From Delphinus delphis (Eukaryota; Chordata; Mammalia; Artiodactyla; Delphinidae): DNA of 64,000 nucleotides. A program made the translations under genes and the position numbers. Under the pieces are notes generated by a model. It was not told the DNA's origin. It did not search any database and worked only from the letters and a program-made list of their open reading frames with translations. The stretch spans positions 60,138,080 to 60,202,079 of the forward strand of contig NC_082694.2 of NCBI RefSeq assembly GCF_949987515.2, in the 5' to 3' direction. Positions 35,200 through 47,101 of the stretch are shown in pieces (the first letter of the stretch is position 1; each line of letters begins with the position of its first letter).

Positions 35200-35472
35200 C
35201 TTAAGCTGGGACGAAGTGTGAGAGTGGCATGGACATATATACACTACCAAATGTAAAATAGATAGCTAGTGGGAAGCAGCTGCATAGCACAGGGAGATCA
35301 GCTCGGTGCTTTGTGACCACCTAGAGGAGTGGGATGGGGAGGGTGGGAGGGAGACCCAAGAGGGAGGGGATATGGGGATATATGTATATGTATAGCTGAT
35401 TCACTTTGTTATACAGCAGAAACTAACACACCGTTGTAAAGTAATTATACTCCAATAAAGATGTTAAAAAAG
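35200..35472 (+). mobile_element. young cetartiodactyl L1 3'UTR end
   Basis: Heavily 5'-truncated L1: 'tagctagtgggaagcagctgcatagcacaggg', 'gctgattcactttgttatacagcagaaactaacacacc' and 'attatactccaataaagatgt' (with AATAAA) before the tail. An 11-bp perfect target-site duplication, aaatgctaccc, lies at 35189-35199 and 35473-35483. Confidence 0.93.
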
Positions 35473-35483
35473 AAATGCTACCC

Positions 35484-37104
35484 TTTATTACTGACTAGCA
35501 AAATACTGGATGCTGTTTCATAGTTTTCTTTTATGAAATGTCTTCCAAGTCTTGACCTTAAAGATGACAAAGCATGTTCATTATCTTCATCTAGCACTGA
35601 TTTCCAGTTTCCTTAAGATTATTTCCAGTCCAGTGCTTTTGTGGCAATCACAACTTGTTAGATCTTTGTTATAAGGTTCTGTAGTGTGTTTGTAAATTCA
35701 TAGACTTAAAATTAGAAGGGATTTAGGCAGGTCACGTAGGTGACATCTAAAGGAGTATTTCTAGGGTTCTACATATAAAGTCAGAGGCCTTGTTGGGGGT
35801 GGGTATGCTTGTGACCATTATTAGCACAGCTTGGGGGAAAATCTGTTGCACTTTACCCAGATAGAGCAAGCACTTACACTTTCAAATGAAAGCTTGGGAT
35901 AATTGACAAGGATGATGTAAGTGTGCAGGTTCAAAACACTGGAGCAATTGGAAATTTACTTTTCAAAACATTGCCTCAATTTCTAACAACGGTTCTCACA
36001 AAAAGGAGGGCCTTTTGAAGTATATCTCAGGAATAAAAGAGTGATAAAATTCGGCAGCTTTTGAACTTTTGTGATAACCAGAAAAGATAAGGCAGGCTCA
36101 CATTCACCACATGAATCGCTGAGAAACCATTCTCATGATTCCAACTCAAAGGGAATGTGCCTCTCAGTACTTTTTGATTATCCTGAACACTACGGTTTTA
36201 TTAGACTGGGTTTCCTCAATCATCAATTGGATCATTGAGGAAAATCACACAGGGGATAAATTCATTAAGAGTTGTTGTAGGAAAAGCAAAACGTAAAGAA
36301 TGAAAATCTAGGTGGAGATGGGATCACCAAACAATAGTACAGAGGCCCCATACTCTGTCCACACGTATTATATGTTTACAATATCTAAATATCCATGATA
36401 GTAAGTCTTTTATTTGATCTGTCATGGTACTATGCAAAAGCCACGTAAAAGCACTGCAAACAGAGAAACCCATATCAGGAGCAGAACTAGAATTGGAAGC
36501 AAGGCACGAAGAGGATGGTACTGAGAGGATAGAGCCTTCTCTTGTTGGACATAAACATCTCACGGAACATCTAACTCAGAATAAGACACTGCAACACAAA
36601 ATGCCAAACACACGTCTCTCTTGCTAAATGAGTAACTGCTAATTCTTTACTAGTTACAGTTTTATCTTACCTCTAGTTTGCCCTCCTTGTATGTGAGATT
36701 TATTAAGATATCCTTCCTAGAATTGCTCCCTCTTTCTGACAATGCACACTCTAGAGCATTCCTTATACCCTCCCGAAAATTACCCAACCCAAACCCAAAT
36801 CCTGTATGTTCATTCTAATAACCTCTTTCAAGACACCACACCATCAACCCCAGGTGTGTTCCTGGTGGTCTTTTGGCTGGAGAGCATTGACAGTTAAATT
36901 ATTAAATTCTTTAAATATCAATAGGTAGGTAAAATTTTTTCATACTGGAATTCTTGGGTCAAAGGGATAAATGTTTAAAATTGTGATCAGTATTGCCTAA
37001 TTGTCCTCCAAATAAAATTCAGTTTTAAATGCTTACCACCAGTTTTTCTATCAGTTGTTAGCCTTTTCTTATGGTTGTGCAAGATTTTCTTTGTTACAAT
37101 AACA
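35484..37104. other. intergenic DNA with one quasi-palindrome
   Basis: No gene or repeat is recognised. Contains the inverted repeat at 36211-36243. Confidence 0.4.
36211..36243. repeat. 33-bp quasi-palindrome
   Basis: tttcctcaat at 36211-36220 pairs exactly with attgaggaaa at 36234-36243, and an inner atc/gat step adds three more pairs after one mismatch. Confidence 0.85.
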
Positions 37105-37330
37105 CTGGTTACAATAAACCAGACACTCTTCTAAGTGTTTTCCATGTTATAAACAAATTCTTGTTAATCCTCATACCAAACCTGTGATGTAAGTTCTATT
37201 ATCCCCATTTTACAGATGAGAAAACTGCCGTGATTAGAGGTTATGCAGTTTGTACAAGGTCACATGGCTGGGAAGTGCTCGAGATGATATTTGAACCAAG
37301 CAGTGTGAGTCCAGAGCCCCTGCTTATAGC
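37105..37330 (-). mobile_element. MIR-like SINE
   Basis: 'tattatccccattttacagatgagaaaactg', 'tacaaggtcacatggctgggaagtg' and 'atttgaaccaagcagtgtgagtccagagcccc' follow the reverse-complement MIR order closely. Confidence 0.85.
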
Positions 37331-37744
37331 CACGATGTCATGGTACTTTATTGCAGTAATGGTAAATGAGCAGCACCCACATGAAGAAAAAGTTAAAGCC
37401 CTAGTGAGAGACATAAAAATAGGCTGGAGTAAATGAAAAGCCATTCTACATTCCTGGATATAAAGATTTACTATTTTACGGATGTTATGTTTCCTCACTT
37501 TAATCCACAAAATTTCAACTCAAAACAGGCCATTCTGGAGTATTTTACAAAATTATTTTAATGTTCAACTGGAAGAACAAAATGTATGAACAATCAAAAA
37601 AAAAAACTCTGAACAATAATAATGAAATTAGACCATCTCTACCAATTATTAACGTTTACTATAAAATGGATACAACAGCACAGAACCAGTGCAGGAATAA
37701 CGTAATTAGCCCTGACCATGGGCTTTTCACCTCAATAAGCCCTA
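37331..37744. other. intergenic DNA, no recognised feature
   Basis: About 37,500-37,700 ('caggccattctggagtattttacaaaat', 'ttcaactggaagaac') might be old L1 sequence, but I could not place it. Confidence 0.35.
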
Positions 37745-37955
37745 GTGATTCTCAACCCAGTGACAATTTTGACCCCCAGGTGAAATTTGGCCATTTCTGG
37801 AGACACTTTGGTTGTTATGACTGGGGAGAAGCTATTAACATCTAGGAGGCACCGGACGGAAAGCTGCCAAACTTCTTCCAATGTTCAAGACGGCTCTCCA
37901 TAACAAAGAATTATCATTTCCGAGTGTCACAGCGCTGAGGTTGGGGAATTCTGCC
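37745..37955 (+). mobile_element. MER20-like hAT DNA transposon
   Basis: Near full length: starts 'gattctcaacccagtgac', contains 'gaaatttggccatttctggagacactttggttgttatgactgggg', 'aacatctaggaggcaccgg' and 'caaagaattatcatttccgagtgtca', and ends 'gctgaggttggggaattct'. Confidence 0.88.
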
Positions 37956-38224
37956 CGAGGCGAATTTTAGGGGTTGGAGGCTGTGGCATAACCCCTGAAA
38001 TCACATCATTTAGCACCTATTTAAATTTGTCTTTACATCTAGAGTCACTTAGTACTGGATCCTGTTCATGGAAACCATTTCCTGATTTCTTTCTGAAGAC
38101 TTTATATAAACATATTCCATAGATGCTTTTGGGGGTCTTGAAAGGAAAAAGGCATGTTCATGTGACTTAAAAGATTTTGCTCCAAGTCTATGAACGGAGG
38201 CTGTCTGTTTATAACCTACGCTAC

Positions 38225-38830
38225 ATCCAAGGGTCCACCGTGCACCTACTATGTACCTGGCAAGGTTCTGGAGTCTGGCAAGACACACGGGGTGACTCAG
38301 GGCAATGACATTCTCATGGGGAGACACGACAGACAAACCAGCAACTCTAAAATATGCTGGCAGAGCTAATGGCTATGGTAAGCTGAAATAGGGCAATGTG
38401 ACAGAGGGGCAGGCTTAGACTGGATGGTCAGAGAAAACCTTATGAGGAGGAAGGCTCCAAGCTGAGACCCAAGTGAAGGACAATATAAACAGAGGGAAGA
38501 GCTGGGCAAAGGCGTTTAGCTGGGGATGAGCTTGGCATGTTAGATGCACAAGTAGAAGGCTGGTGTAGCTGCACCACAGTGATGGAGAGACAGTGGTACA
38601 GGATGGGACTGGAGGTATAGGCAGGGACCACATGCTAGAGACCATATAAGAAGTTTGGCTCTCATTCTAAGTATAATGGGAAGAAGGAGAGTGCGAGGAT
38701 CTGGTTTTCATTTTTAAAGAATTGGCCTGGATACTCTGAGCATGGAGTAGAGGACAAATGTAGAAGCAGAGAGTCCAGCTGGGAGGGGTTTCAGTTCATC
38801 CAGTGGAGAGGCGATGGTGGTGTGGACAGG
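38225..38830 (-). mobile_element. LINE-2 3' portion
   Basis: The 'gtgcacctactatgtacctggcaagg' 3'-end block is followed by 'ggaggaaggctccaagctgagaccc', 'gatgagcttggcatgttagatgcac', 'ggcagggaccacatgctagagacc' and 'ctaagtataatgggaag', i.e. the complement of the L2 C-terminal ORF/3'UTR order. Confidence 0.8.
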
Positions 38831-39214
38831 GGAAGTAACAGGTGACATGGAGAGGAAGTGTGCTGGGATTTGGGCGTGGCTGGGAAGACTCATACCAGGT
38901 CTGGCAGAGTCCTAAAATTCAGATAATGATGTGTTTTCCCAACCTGTGGGACTTACTGCTTCTAAGTTCAGTGGGTAGAGTACTTGTTCTTCCACCTTTT
39001 TTTTTTCTTCCACCTTTGAATTCTGCATATGTAGGAAATTTCACTGGTGAAAGTCACATGCTCACCATTAGCAGCTGTAAATCTCTAGATAAAGGATGGT
39101 GATACTAGAAGGGAGGGGGTGAATAAGGGTGGTAGCAGAGAATGTATTTGATATTTTGTGGGGTTTTTTGGCCACATGCTATAAATGTAATAAGCTCTGA
39201 GAATTTTTGCCTGA
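38831..39214. other. intergenic DNA, no recognised feature
   Basis: Nothing recognised. Confidence 0.4.
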
Positions 39215-39560
39215 AGGAGAAAAGTGGAAAATACGTATCACTCAGGAATGCTTTTAACCACAGGTAACAACAATAAAGTAATCCAACTAACAGTAGCTTT
39301 AAAAAAAAAAAAAAAAAGCAAGTGGTTGCTGGCATTGATTCACCAGTCAATGATGCCATCAAAGGCCAGACTGTATCTTCTGTGCGATCATCCACAACAT
39401 TGGCTCTTGGTCCTAATGCTTGACTTGCCCAAGGTGGGAAGAAAGGAGAGAGAGACATGGTGCCAGTTATCAGGAAAGAAAAGCTGTCTCAGAAATCCTC
39501 ATGAAACTTATACTTGTAACTCATTGGGGCTGGAAATGGAACACATAGACATTTCTAGTT
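39215..39560 (+). repeat. old interspersed repeat, copy 1 of an unnamed family
   Basis: Shares an opening layout ('...taaccacaggtaacaacaataaagtaatccaactaacagtagcttt') with the element at 40,510. A pure A tract lies at 39300-39317. I recognise the pattern as a medium-reiteration mammalian repeat but cannot name it with confidence. Confidence 0.5.
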
Positions 39561-40509
39561 GAAAGAAAAGCCAGGAAAGGGGATTTTCTGACCTCCAGAG
39601 TGGAAGAATGGAAGAGTGAAGGAGATTGCGAATGGTTTTGGGTTAATCAGCCAACGGGGTCTGCCACTCTGACCAAGTGGCAGGTGGAGTGTGTAACCCA
39701 GATCCAGAAGTGGAACTCTGCAATACACAGAAGGGGATCTAAATTGCTACTGTATGTACTGGCTGTTTTCTCAGTCTCTCCCTTGTCTTGGTACAATACT
39801 ATCTTAATGTTTCATGTCATACGATAACATATTAATGCAATTATTGAGAAATCTCTTGCACTGAAGAGTTTTTAAGCAATATCATTGTCTCTTCAATCGC
39901 ATATCCTAATTTTTAGGTGCAATTTAAATGCTCGATTTTCATACACTATGGATTCTAAGAATATCTTCATATGAACTGACGATTGTTGCAAACTCAGGCA
40001 AGATTTCCTTCTGAAATAAGAATTCTTATGTATTCTGTGGTTTATGTAAAAGCCTATGGTTTGAGATGCCTTCAGCAGGATGGAAGAAGTGGGCAAGAAG
40101 AAAAAGAACAGGAAAACATAGTAACCAGGTGGTGAGCACCTTTAAAGATGAGAGCTCTCAGGAATATTGTCTTGAGGGTGTTATAGAAGGTAGATGCAAT
40201 TAAGCTGTAAGGAAAGAAATTGGGCCTGGGGAGTATGGTTTTTGCAAAAGGGGGAACTATAGTCTTTAAAACTAGAAAGTTAAAACATTAGGAATCATTA
40301 AATGTAATCTAAAATTTATTTTTTATCTTTAAATGTTTAAAATAATTGTAATGAATATCTAATCATAGTGTCTGGATTCTCATCTGCTTGATTTTCCCTG
40401 TCCAATTTTTCTAGATCCAAAGAATCACAGCAGGAAAATCAGAACACAAACTAAAACATTTTTATTCCATCTTCAGAGCTTATAGGACTTAGTTCTGCCA
40501 TGACTTTTA
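39561..40509. other. intergenic DNA, no recognised feature
   Basis: Nothing recognised. Confidence 0.4.
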
Positions 40510-40915
40510 ATGTATTGCTTGGACATCTCTGGCTGCAAGTAACGGAAAACCAACATGAAGTGCCTTAAACACTCAAGATTTTTATTATCTCACATCTTGA
40601 AAAGTCTGGAGGTTAGACTGATTCAGCACCCTAACACTATCATTAGGAGTCCAGACACTTTCCATATTTCCATGCTGCTACCCACAGCACATTGACTTTC
40701 ATCCTAGGCTTGTATCCTTATGGTTGCAAGACGGCTGCCACATCTCTAGGAATCATGTCCTCTCACAACTGCCTCCAAAGGCAGGAGAGAAGATGGAGGC
40801 TCTCCTCATGCATCACTTTACTTCTGTGAGTGAAAAAGATTTCCCTAGATGTTCCTTATATCTCAATGGCCTTAACTTATCATCCCTGTGCCATAGCTGA
40901 AAGGGAGCTATTTTA
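40510..40915 (+). repeat. old interspersed repeat, copy 2 of the same unnamed family
   Basis: 'tctggctgcaagtaacggaaaaccaac', 'ttattatctcacatcttgaaaagtctggaggttag', 'ggttgcaagacggctgccacatctc' and 'cctccaaaggcaggagagaagatgg' form a well-known mammalian medium-reiteration pattern whose name I cannot assign. Confidence 0.6.
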
Positions 40916-42654
40916 GAAAAATTAGTAACTGTTATTTGCACCTCTGTTGTGGGAGGCAGGCTCTTTCAAATGGCAAGAACAGGGAGGGGAATGGCTATTG
41001 TTCAGGGAGCCTTGTGGGTAAGAAAACAAAATTACCTCATTAACAGATTTGGTATCTTCCCTCAGATGTGTCAATAAAAGTGAGTCTGATTTCTAAACCT
41101 GCCTTCAAATCAGAATAGTTCAGTCTCAGGTATTTCCTATCTTCTGAGAGTAATTCTAGCTCATTAACTGCCTTCGGAAAATAGAATAATAGAATGCTGA
41201 TCGTGAGCCTGAGCTAGCTCTCCTGCTAATACACTTCCACTTCAAGGAGTAATGAATGCCTGTATTAAAAAGGAGGATGTGTTCCAGCAACATATTACAT
41301 TGCCAGAAACATCATTAACAGAGACCTAAATAATATAGAGGGTCAAGAATCCTTAATCCCTTAATCCTGGCTAGCAGTGCGATGGGAGAAATCAAAATTG
41401 CCTACTCAAGGTAACTCAGTTACTTCCAGATTTTAAGTCTGGGATTCTTCCCATCCCCATTCACTTTCTCTCTCTGGGTTCATGCTCTGGCTTCAGCTGC
41501 TGGTGTCTCTGGTTATTCCCATGGCCTTTAGTTTCGAGGTCCGGCATTTTGTTTCTTTTGTGGCCCGATCAGAGATGATGAGATTTTTCCGGTCTCTGGC
41601 CCTCTCAGCACTCAGCTCCCTCCTCCTACTCCATCCCTAGGGGTTTCAGGAACTCTTACCTGCTTTCCTACCTGGGTGGGGTAGCAGAACTTCCTGAGAC
41701 AAACTGGCCTATTCATAAAAAATAATGGTGACACAATTAAGCATCACTATCTAAAAAGAGACTTCCTGACCATGAGATTCTATAAAATCTCTAATTTCCT
41801 TTTGAAAATTTGCATGAAAGTTGCAATTATGATAGAGGAAAGTAAGAAATAAGCATTGCTTCACACATACAAGAACTGCTCTGGGAAAGCAGGAAGAATT
41901 CAGTCCTCTTTTCTTGGATAAGGGAACAAAGTCAGAGATAAGATGTTGCCTTGGGAAAAAAATGTTTGCTTTCAGTGTTTCTCCTCCCGGGAGCCTGACT
42001 AGTCTTCGGGGATTCAATACTCAGAGCTGAACCTGTGTGGGTTTCTGTGCCAATAAGCTTCACGTATAAAGCATTCAGCTTCTGAAATGAAGAGCTGTGA
42101 GATGCTAAGTACCGCCACGCTGAATCAGTGCTGCGGGCCCTGAGTGGCATGGGGGCTGTGGAATGAAACTGAATTTCTCGTTTAAAAAAAAAAATGGAAA
42201 GAAAAAGATGATTGATGTAGTTTCGCCACAATTTTTAAATGTTTCATGCGGTTTAAAGGAAGAGTTTTGAATGATGACAATCTACATGTTTCGATACACA
42301 CCGTTTTGCAAGTTAAAATTTAAGTTAAAAAGAAGTTTCTCATGGATATCAATCTATCAGGAATTTTTCTACGGGTGGTGGTGGCTGGGATGTTTTTAGC
42401 CTTGGTCTGCCTTGATGGAATAAACCTGGGAGGGAGACTTGGGCTGCTGTTTTGGCCTCTGAAATTGATTTACTTTGTGACCTCAAGTAAGTCACCTTAC
42501 AGGATTTTTGTCATAGTGAGTCAAGGACCTATCCTTGACGTTCACTGAGCAATAAAGCAGACAGACATGTTCGCTGAATGACTGGAACTTCTCAGAAGGG
42601 CGCTGCTGTAGAAAGACCTCACATGACTTTCCTGTACACCCGTGAACCTGGTTT
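40916..42654. other. intergenic DNA, no recognised feature
   Basis: No gene, repeat or strong motif that I can support. Short ORFs at 41751-42017 and 41932-42231 on the minus strand have no recognisable content. Confidence 0.4.
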
Positions 42655-42795
42655 TGACCCATCAGAGCTGGAAGAGGCCTCTTAGACCATCCAGCCCAGC
42701 CCTCTCATTGGCAGATGAGGAATCCAGAAGGGGGAAAATAATTCTTAGCCAGGTCACATAGCCAATGAAGGCAGAGTTGGGCTCATAACTCAGGT
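42655..42795 (-). mobile_element. MIR/L3-like old SINE or LINE fragment
   Basis: 'agagctggaagaggcctcttagaccatccagcccagccctctc' and 'gcagatgaggaatccagaag...gccaggtcacatagccaatgaaggcag' match the shared old-SINE reverse pattern. Confidence 0.65.
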
Positions 42796-43724
42796 TTTAT
42801 GGTTACTGTGAGGTTTACATTTTCTCCAATGTCCAAGTGTGAATAAAGAGTTTGTTTTATGGTTAAACGCAAGGTGAGTGTGCTCACAGTACTATCAATA
42901 ACTCTCCAGGCTCTATGTCCTAGAGAACAGAGGGATGACTTAAGGGAACGTCCCCAATGAGTCAGGCAAAGGTTGCTTTGTCCGCCTGTAGTCCCTAGGA
43001 ATGAACCATTGCGACAGCCCTGGAGCTGATGCCTTCAAGCAGGAGGTAACCCAAGGAGTGGTCCATGCTGCCCACCACCGAGACTTGACTAGGGAGGGCA
43101 GAACTAAGAGGCAAGTCAGCGCTGAGGGTAGGAGCAGAGGCCTGGAAGGGGGTGGGGTGCACAACACCTGCATAGAGGGCTTCACAGCAGAATGATATCA
43201 AGCCCGTCACATGTTTCTTGTTTTTTGTTTGTTTGTTTTTTTTTTGCTTTCCTGGGGCACTCTGAAGAGTTTCTTTCAGGGATTCAACCATTACATTTGA
43301 AGCTTGTGACTACGTGACACCTTATTAGAAAACAGTGGTCTCTGAACCAGGGAGCCTCAACTCCCAGACTTTGAGTGACAGTAGATGGATGTGGATAAGA
43401 CGGTATCTCACGAAAGTGTGAGAGGAAGGGCAGGGAGGAGGGGGAGAAGGGCAGAAGGGGAGTAGACTAAGCAGAGGTCTTGGCTGACTTGACTGACAGG
43501 TGTGATCCCTGCTTGAGGATTGCAGCTGCTGGGCCAGAGTCATGATGGAATTTGGAGACGGTCAGAATGGAGTCAAGCTGGAGCATTCTCTAGAGAGTTC
43601 CTGGGGAGCCGGCTGCTTAGAAAAGAGCCTTTGTGCAACAGTTTCTGCCCAGGGGTCTGAGTAACTCCACCCCAAAGATACAGCCCTTTGAGCCCTAAAA
43701 GGTCTAGACTTCATAATAAATAAT
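42796..43724. other. intergenic DNA, no recognised feature
   Basis: Moderately GC-rich, with a T-rich tract at 43217-43245. Nothing is named. Confidence 0.4.
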
Positions 43725-43960
43725 AGCACATACTAGTTATTAAGCACTTCTGTTGAATGTGTTACAGAAGTGATTTTTGTTTCATGCTCTGTCTCATTTC
43801 ACAATCACAACATACCTTGAGTTACATATTGTTAACCCCATTTTACAGATGAGGAAATTGAGGTTTAGAGACATTAAAAGAATGTCCCAAGACCATCCAG
43901 CATATAAGCAAGCAGAGATTCCAAATCCAACTCTTATTCTAAATGCACATTTTTAATCAT
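43725..43960 (-). mobile_element. MIR-like SINE
   Basis: 'ttgttaaccccattttacagatgaggaaattgaggtttagag' with downstream 'gtcccaagaccatccagcatataagcaagcagag' is the MIR reverse-complement order. Confidence 0.85.
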
Positions 43961-45544
43961 CATGCCTCACTCCCTTCTGCTGGGCAGGTTATGACCTCCT
44001 GAAGAGGAAGCAGGGACTTAGTCACTCAAGAGAGGTCAGTGGCCGTGCGCAATAACAGGGTCTAACTTCAGGATTCTTACAGGGTCTGAGCTGGAGATAC
44101 AGGTGGGGCAAAATAAGTGGGAATTCCACACACTTAAAATATGCCCCTGGGGTCTGGTCCAGGATCCTCCTTTGAGTACACCAATTCCATGATTTTTTTC
44201 TGCACCAATCTGCCCATTACAAGCTCAATGTGAGGAATCAGGAACTCTGACTATTTGAGGAAGGAAGACAGAAAAAGGAGGAGGAAGGAAGTTGGAGGTG
44301 GGAGAAGCTGCAGGCACTGAGCATGTTCAATGAAGCCTCAGAGCCTTCATCTGCCGCAGGGCTGCGGTCCTCTGTGGCTTTGGGGCTTAGCTTCTTTACA
44401 GCCCTGGTCTTGTGGAAGTCACGGGCAGGAGAGGATCCTGCAGGAGAGCACAGAACCAGGAGTCTAGTTAGACCACAGATGCTTGTTCAGGCAGAAAAGG
44501 AGACCAGGTAACATAGGGCAGGGGTGTGAGAATGGTGGGTCCAGATAGGGAGGCAGGATCCAGAGTTAGAGCATCTCTGTCGGCAGAAGGGTCTAGAGCA
44601 GATAGGAGGGGGTCTGGGGGTCTCTGAGATCATCTCTGTCAGAAGGAGCACAGATAAGTTTCAGGAAAGTAAGCCGGAAGAGAGCACTTAGGACTTCAAC
44701 AGAAATACCAGACAAGCTAGTGGGTTCTAGATGCCATGTGTTGGCATCTAGGCCAACCATGCAAAGTCCTCAGAGCCACCAGCAACCCGGGACAGACCAC
44801 TGATCCAGGGCAGAATCTGCTCCCTTGCTCTTTTTGGCTGGCTTACTCAGCTCAGTTTGGGTGGAAAAACTGGCCATGAGAGGGCGGTAGGGAGCCACAA
44901 ATGCCCTGAGATCATTGCCGAGGACTAAGTGCTCTGTGGTGGCCCAACATACCTAGGTACAAAATTACCCGGTCAAAATGACACTGATCGTCAGCCACAC
45001 CCTGGACGTCGTGATTCTGTAGCCTGGGTGGGGGCTGGCAGTCTATAGTTTTAACACACGGCCTACGTGATTCTGATGCAACAGCTCCACAGCTGGCTTT
45101 TGGGATCTGCTCCCCTAAAATATGCAGAATCTTCTATTCAGCTCCCTTAAACCAAATGACAGATACTATTGTTAAGAGAGTAATATCTGTTAAAATATTT
45201 TATTGGAAAAATGGATCACAAAACAATGAGTATATAAAGCATATTCTCATTTCAAAGAAGATAACAAAGCAAAAAGCTACGCAAATATTTCTTGGAATAA
45301 AAAGAACTTTAGAAGCCCCAGCACTGTGTGCCCCTCTCATCTCATGTTCCCTCTTCTCCCCAGAGGTAACCTTAATCCTGAGGTTTGTGAGAATGGCCCC
45401 CTTCCTTTTCTTTAAAGCTTAACACCTCTGTTTTTTCCCCAAATTATGTACTTTTTAAACTTGGGCTGATTTTGAATTTTAATAATGATTTTTTTTTCCA
45501 TTAACAGTATGTTTGTGAAATAAATACATGTGAGTGTGTGTGTT
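43961..45544. other. intergenic DNA, no recognised feature
   Basis: No gene or repeat is named. A weak CTCF-like match lies at 44874-44886. Confidence 0.4.
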
Positions 45545-45745
45545 TATAGTTCATTACCTTGTATGGATATGCCTACATGGATTTATCTCCTTTCTTGATG
45601 GACATTTAGGGAGCATCTAGGTTTGGGGTTTTTTTTCTTTTAAGAACAATGCTGCTATGAATATTTCTACACCTGGAGAATTTTGCACGGGTTTTTCTAG
45701 GACATATATCCAGGAGTAGAATTGCTGGGTTTTAACGTATACACA
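45545..45745 (-). mobile_element. old LINE-1 3' fragment
   Basis: 'gatggacatttagggagcatctaggtttgggg', 'aacaatgctgctatgaatatttctacacctgg' and 'tccaggagtagaattgctggg' are the complement of late L1 ORF2 text. It is followed by an A tract at 45761-45776. Confidence 0.75.
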
Positions 45746-45779
45746 ATAAGCACTCACCATAAAAAAAAAAAAAAAAGAC

Positions 45780-46170
45780 TGTTACAATTTGATCACATCA
45801 AAATTAGGAATTTTTTAAAAGATAGTGAAAAGACAAGCCACAAACTGGGACAAGGTTATTGCAATACATATAATTGACGAATGACAAATGTCCAGAGTAT
45901 ATAAAGAACCATGAATCAATAAGAAAAAGGCTGATAACCTACTAGAAAACTATGCGAACGTCACATGCACCTTACAAGCAAGCAAATCCAGAAGGACACT
46001 ATAAATATTAAAAAATGTCCAACCTCATTAGTTAACAGGGAAATGCAAATTAAGGCCACAGGGTTATGTCCGCACATAGCTTACAGATCGGTCAACGTTT
46101 AGGAACCTGCTAATGACAAGTGTTGTGAAGTTTTGGGACAATAGAAACTTCCACTCATTGCAAAGTAAAT
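45780..46170 (+). mobile_element. old LINE-1 3' fragment
   Basis: 'gatcacatcaaaattaggaattttt', 'atgtccaacctcattagttaacagggaaatgcaaattaagg' and 'ttttgggacaatagaaacttcc' follow late L1 ORF2 order on the plus strand, opposite to the preceding fragment. Confidence 0.75.
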
Positions 46171-46595
46171 GGTTATAATCACTTTGAGACACTCCAACAT
46201 TGTGTAAGTAATCTTCTCGAGGCTCTGGCATTAGAGGACAGGTTGAAGAAGGCAGTGGAATCTGAGAAGCCAAGTGTCCAGCACTGAGGTAGGCTATCGA
46301 GGGGAACTCGAGGAGGGGTCTATAGTAAGCTCTTGCCTTGGTGTAGCTATAGCCTCTGTGAGCTCACAAGTCAAGCATCTGATGGGAGGCCTGGAGCCGC
46401 TATGAACCAGCGGGGCCTGCAGTGTGGAAGAAGAGCCAGACGTGGAACAGAGGAGAGCGAGGACCCTACAGGGCACCTCATCTCATCACAAAGACCCGCA
46501 GAGAGGAATGGCTCCTGCTTCACTCATTCCTGCATCCCTCATCTTGTCTAAGTTCATCTCTTGGTCAACTCTAACCAGGACTTATAGTAAAGGGG

Positions 46596-46612
46596 ATTCT
46601 GGGAAATGTAGT
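46596..46612 (-). promoter_or_regulatory. ZNF143/THAP11-like SBS motif
   Basis: The minus strand reads ACTACATTTCCCAGAAT, a near-perfect match to the ACTACAATTCCCAGAATGC-type site. It lies just outside a MaLR LTR. There is no CpG island nearby, so function is doubtful. Confidence 0.45.
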
Positions 46613-46619
46613 TTCTATC

Positions 46620-47101
46620 TGTACTAGTTTCCTATTACCACTCTAGCAAATTGCCACAAACTCCCGGGCTTAAAACAATGCAAATTTATTAGCTTGCCAT
46701 TTTGGAGGCCAGAAGTCCAAAATGGATTTCACTTGGCTAAAAGCAAGGTATCGGCAGTACTTGACTCCCTCTGGAGACTCTCAGGGAGAATACAGTTCCT
46801 TGGCTTTTCCAGAGATTCGAGGCCGCCTGCCTTCTTGGCTTATGGCCCCTTCCTCCCTCTTTAAAGCACACGGCTCCAACCTCTGCTTCTGTTGTCACAT
46901 CTCCTTTCTGATTCTGATCCTCCTGCCTCCCTCTTATGAGGGGGGTGATTATCTTAGGCCCACCTGGAGAAGCCAGGATAATGTCCTCATTGGCCCTTAA
47001 TCACATCTGCTAAGACTCCTTGCCGCGTAAGGAAGCATAGTCACAGGTTCCAGGGATTGGAACCTGATATGTTCGGGGGGGGTGTGATTCAGCTACCACA
47101 A
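46620..47101 (-). mobile_element. MLT1/MaLR-type LTR
   Basis: Complement of a MaLR LTR: 'tgtactagtttcctattaccactctagcaaattgccacaaac', 'ttggaggccagaagtccaaaat', 'tgtcctcattggcccttaatcac' and the end 'gtgtgattcagctaccaca'. No internal retroviral sequence. Confidence 0.82.

Noticed and set aside
44874..44886. CTCF-like match ccatgagagggcg
   Set aside because: It differs at two constrained positions of the core; much weaker than the site at 55827.
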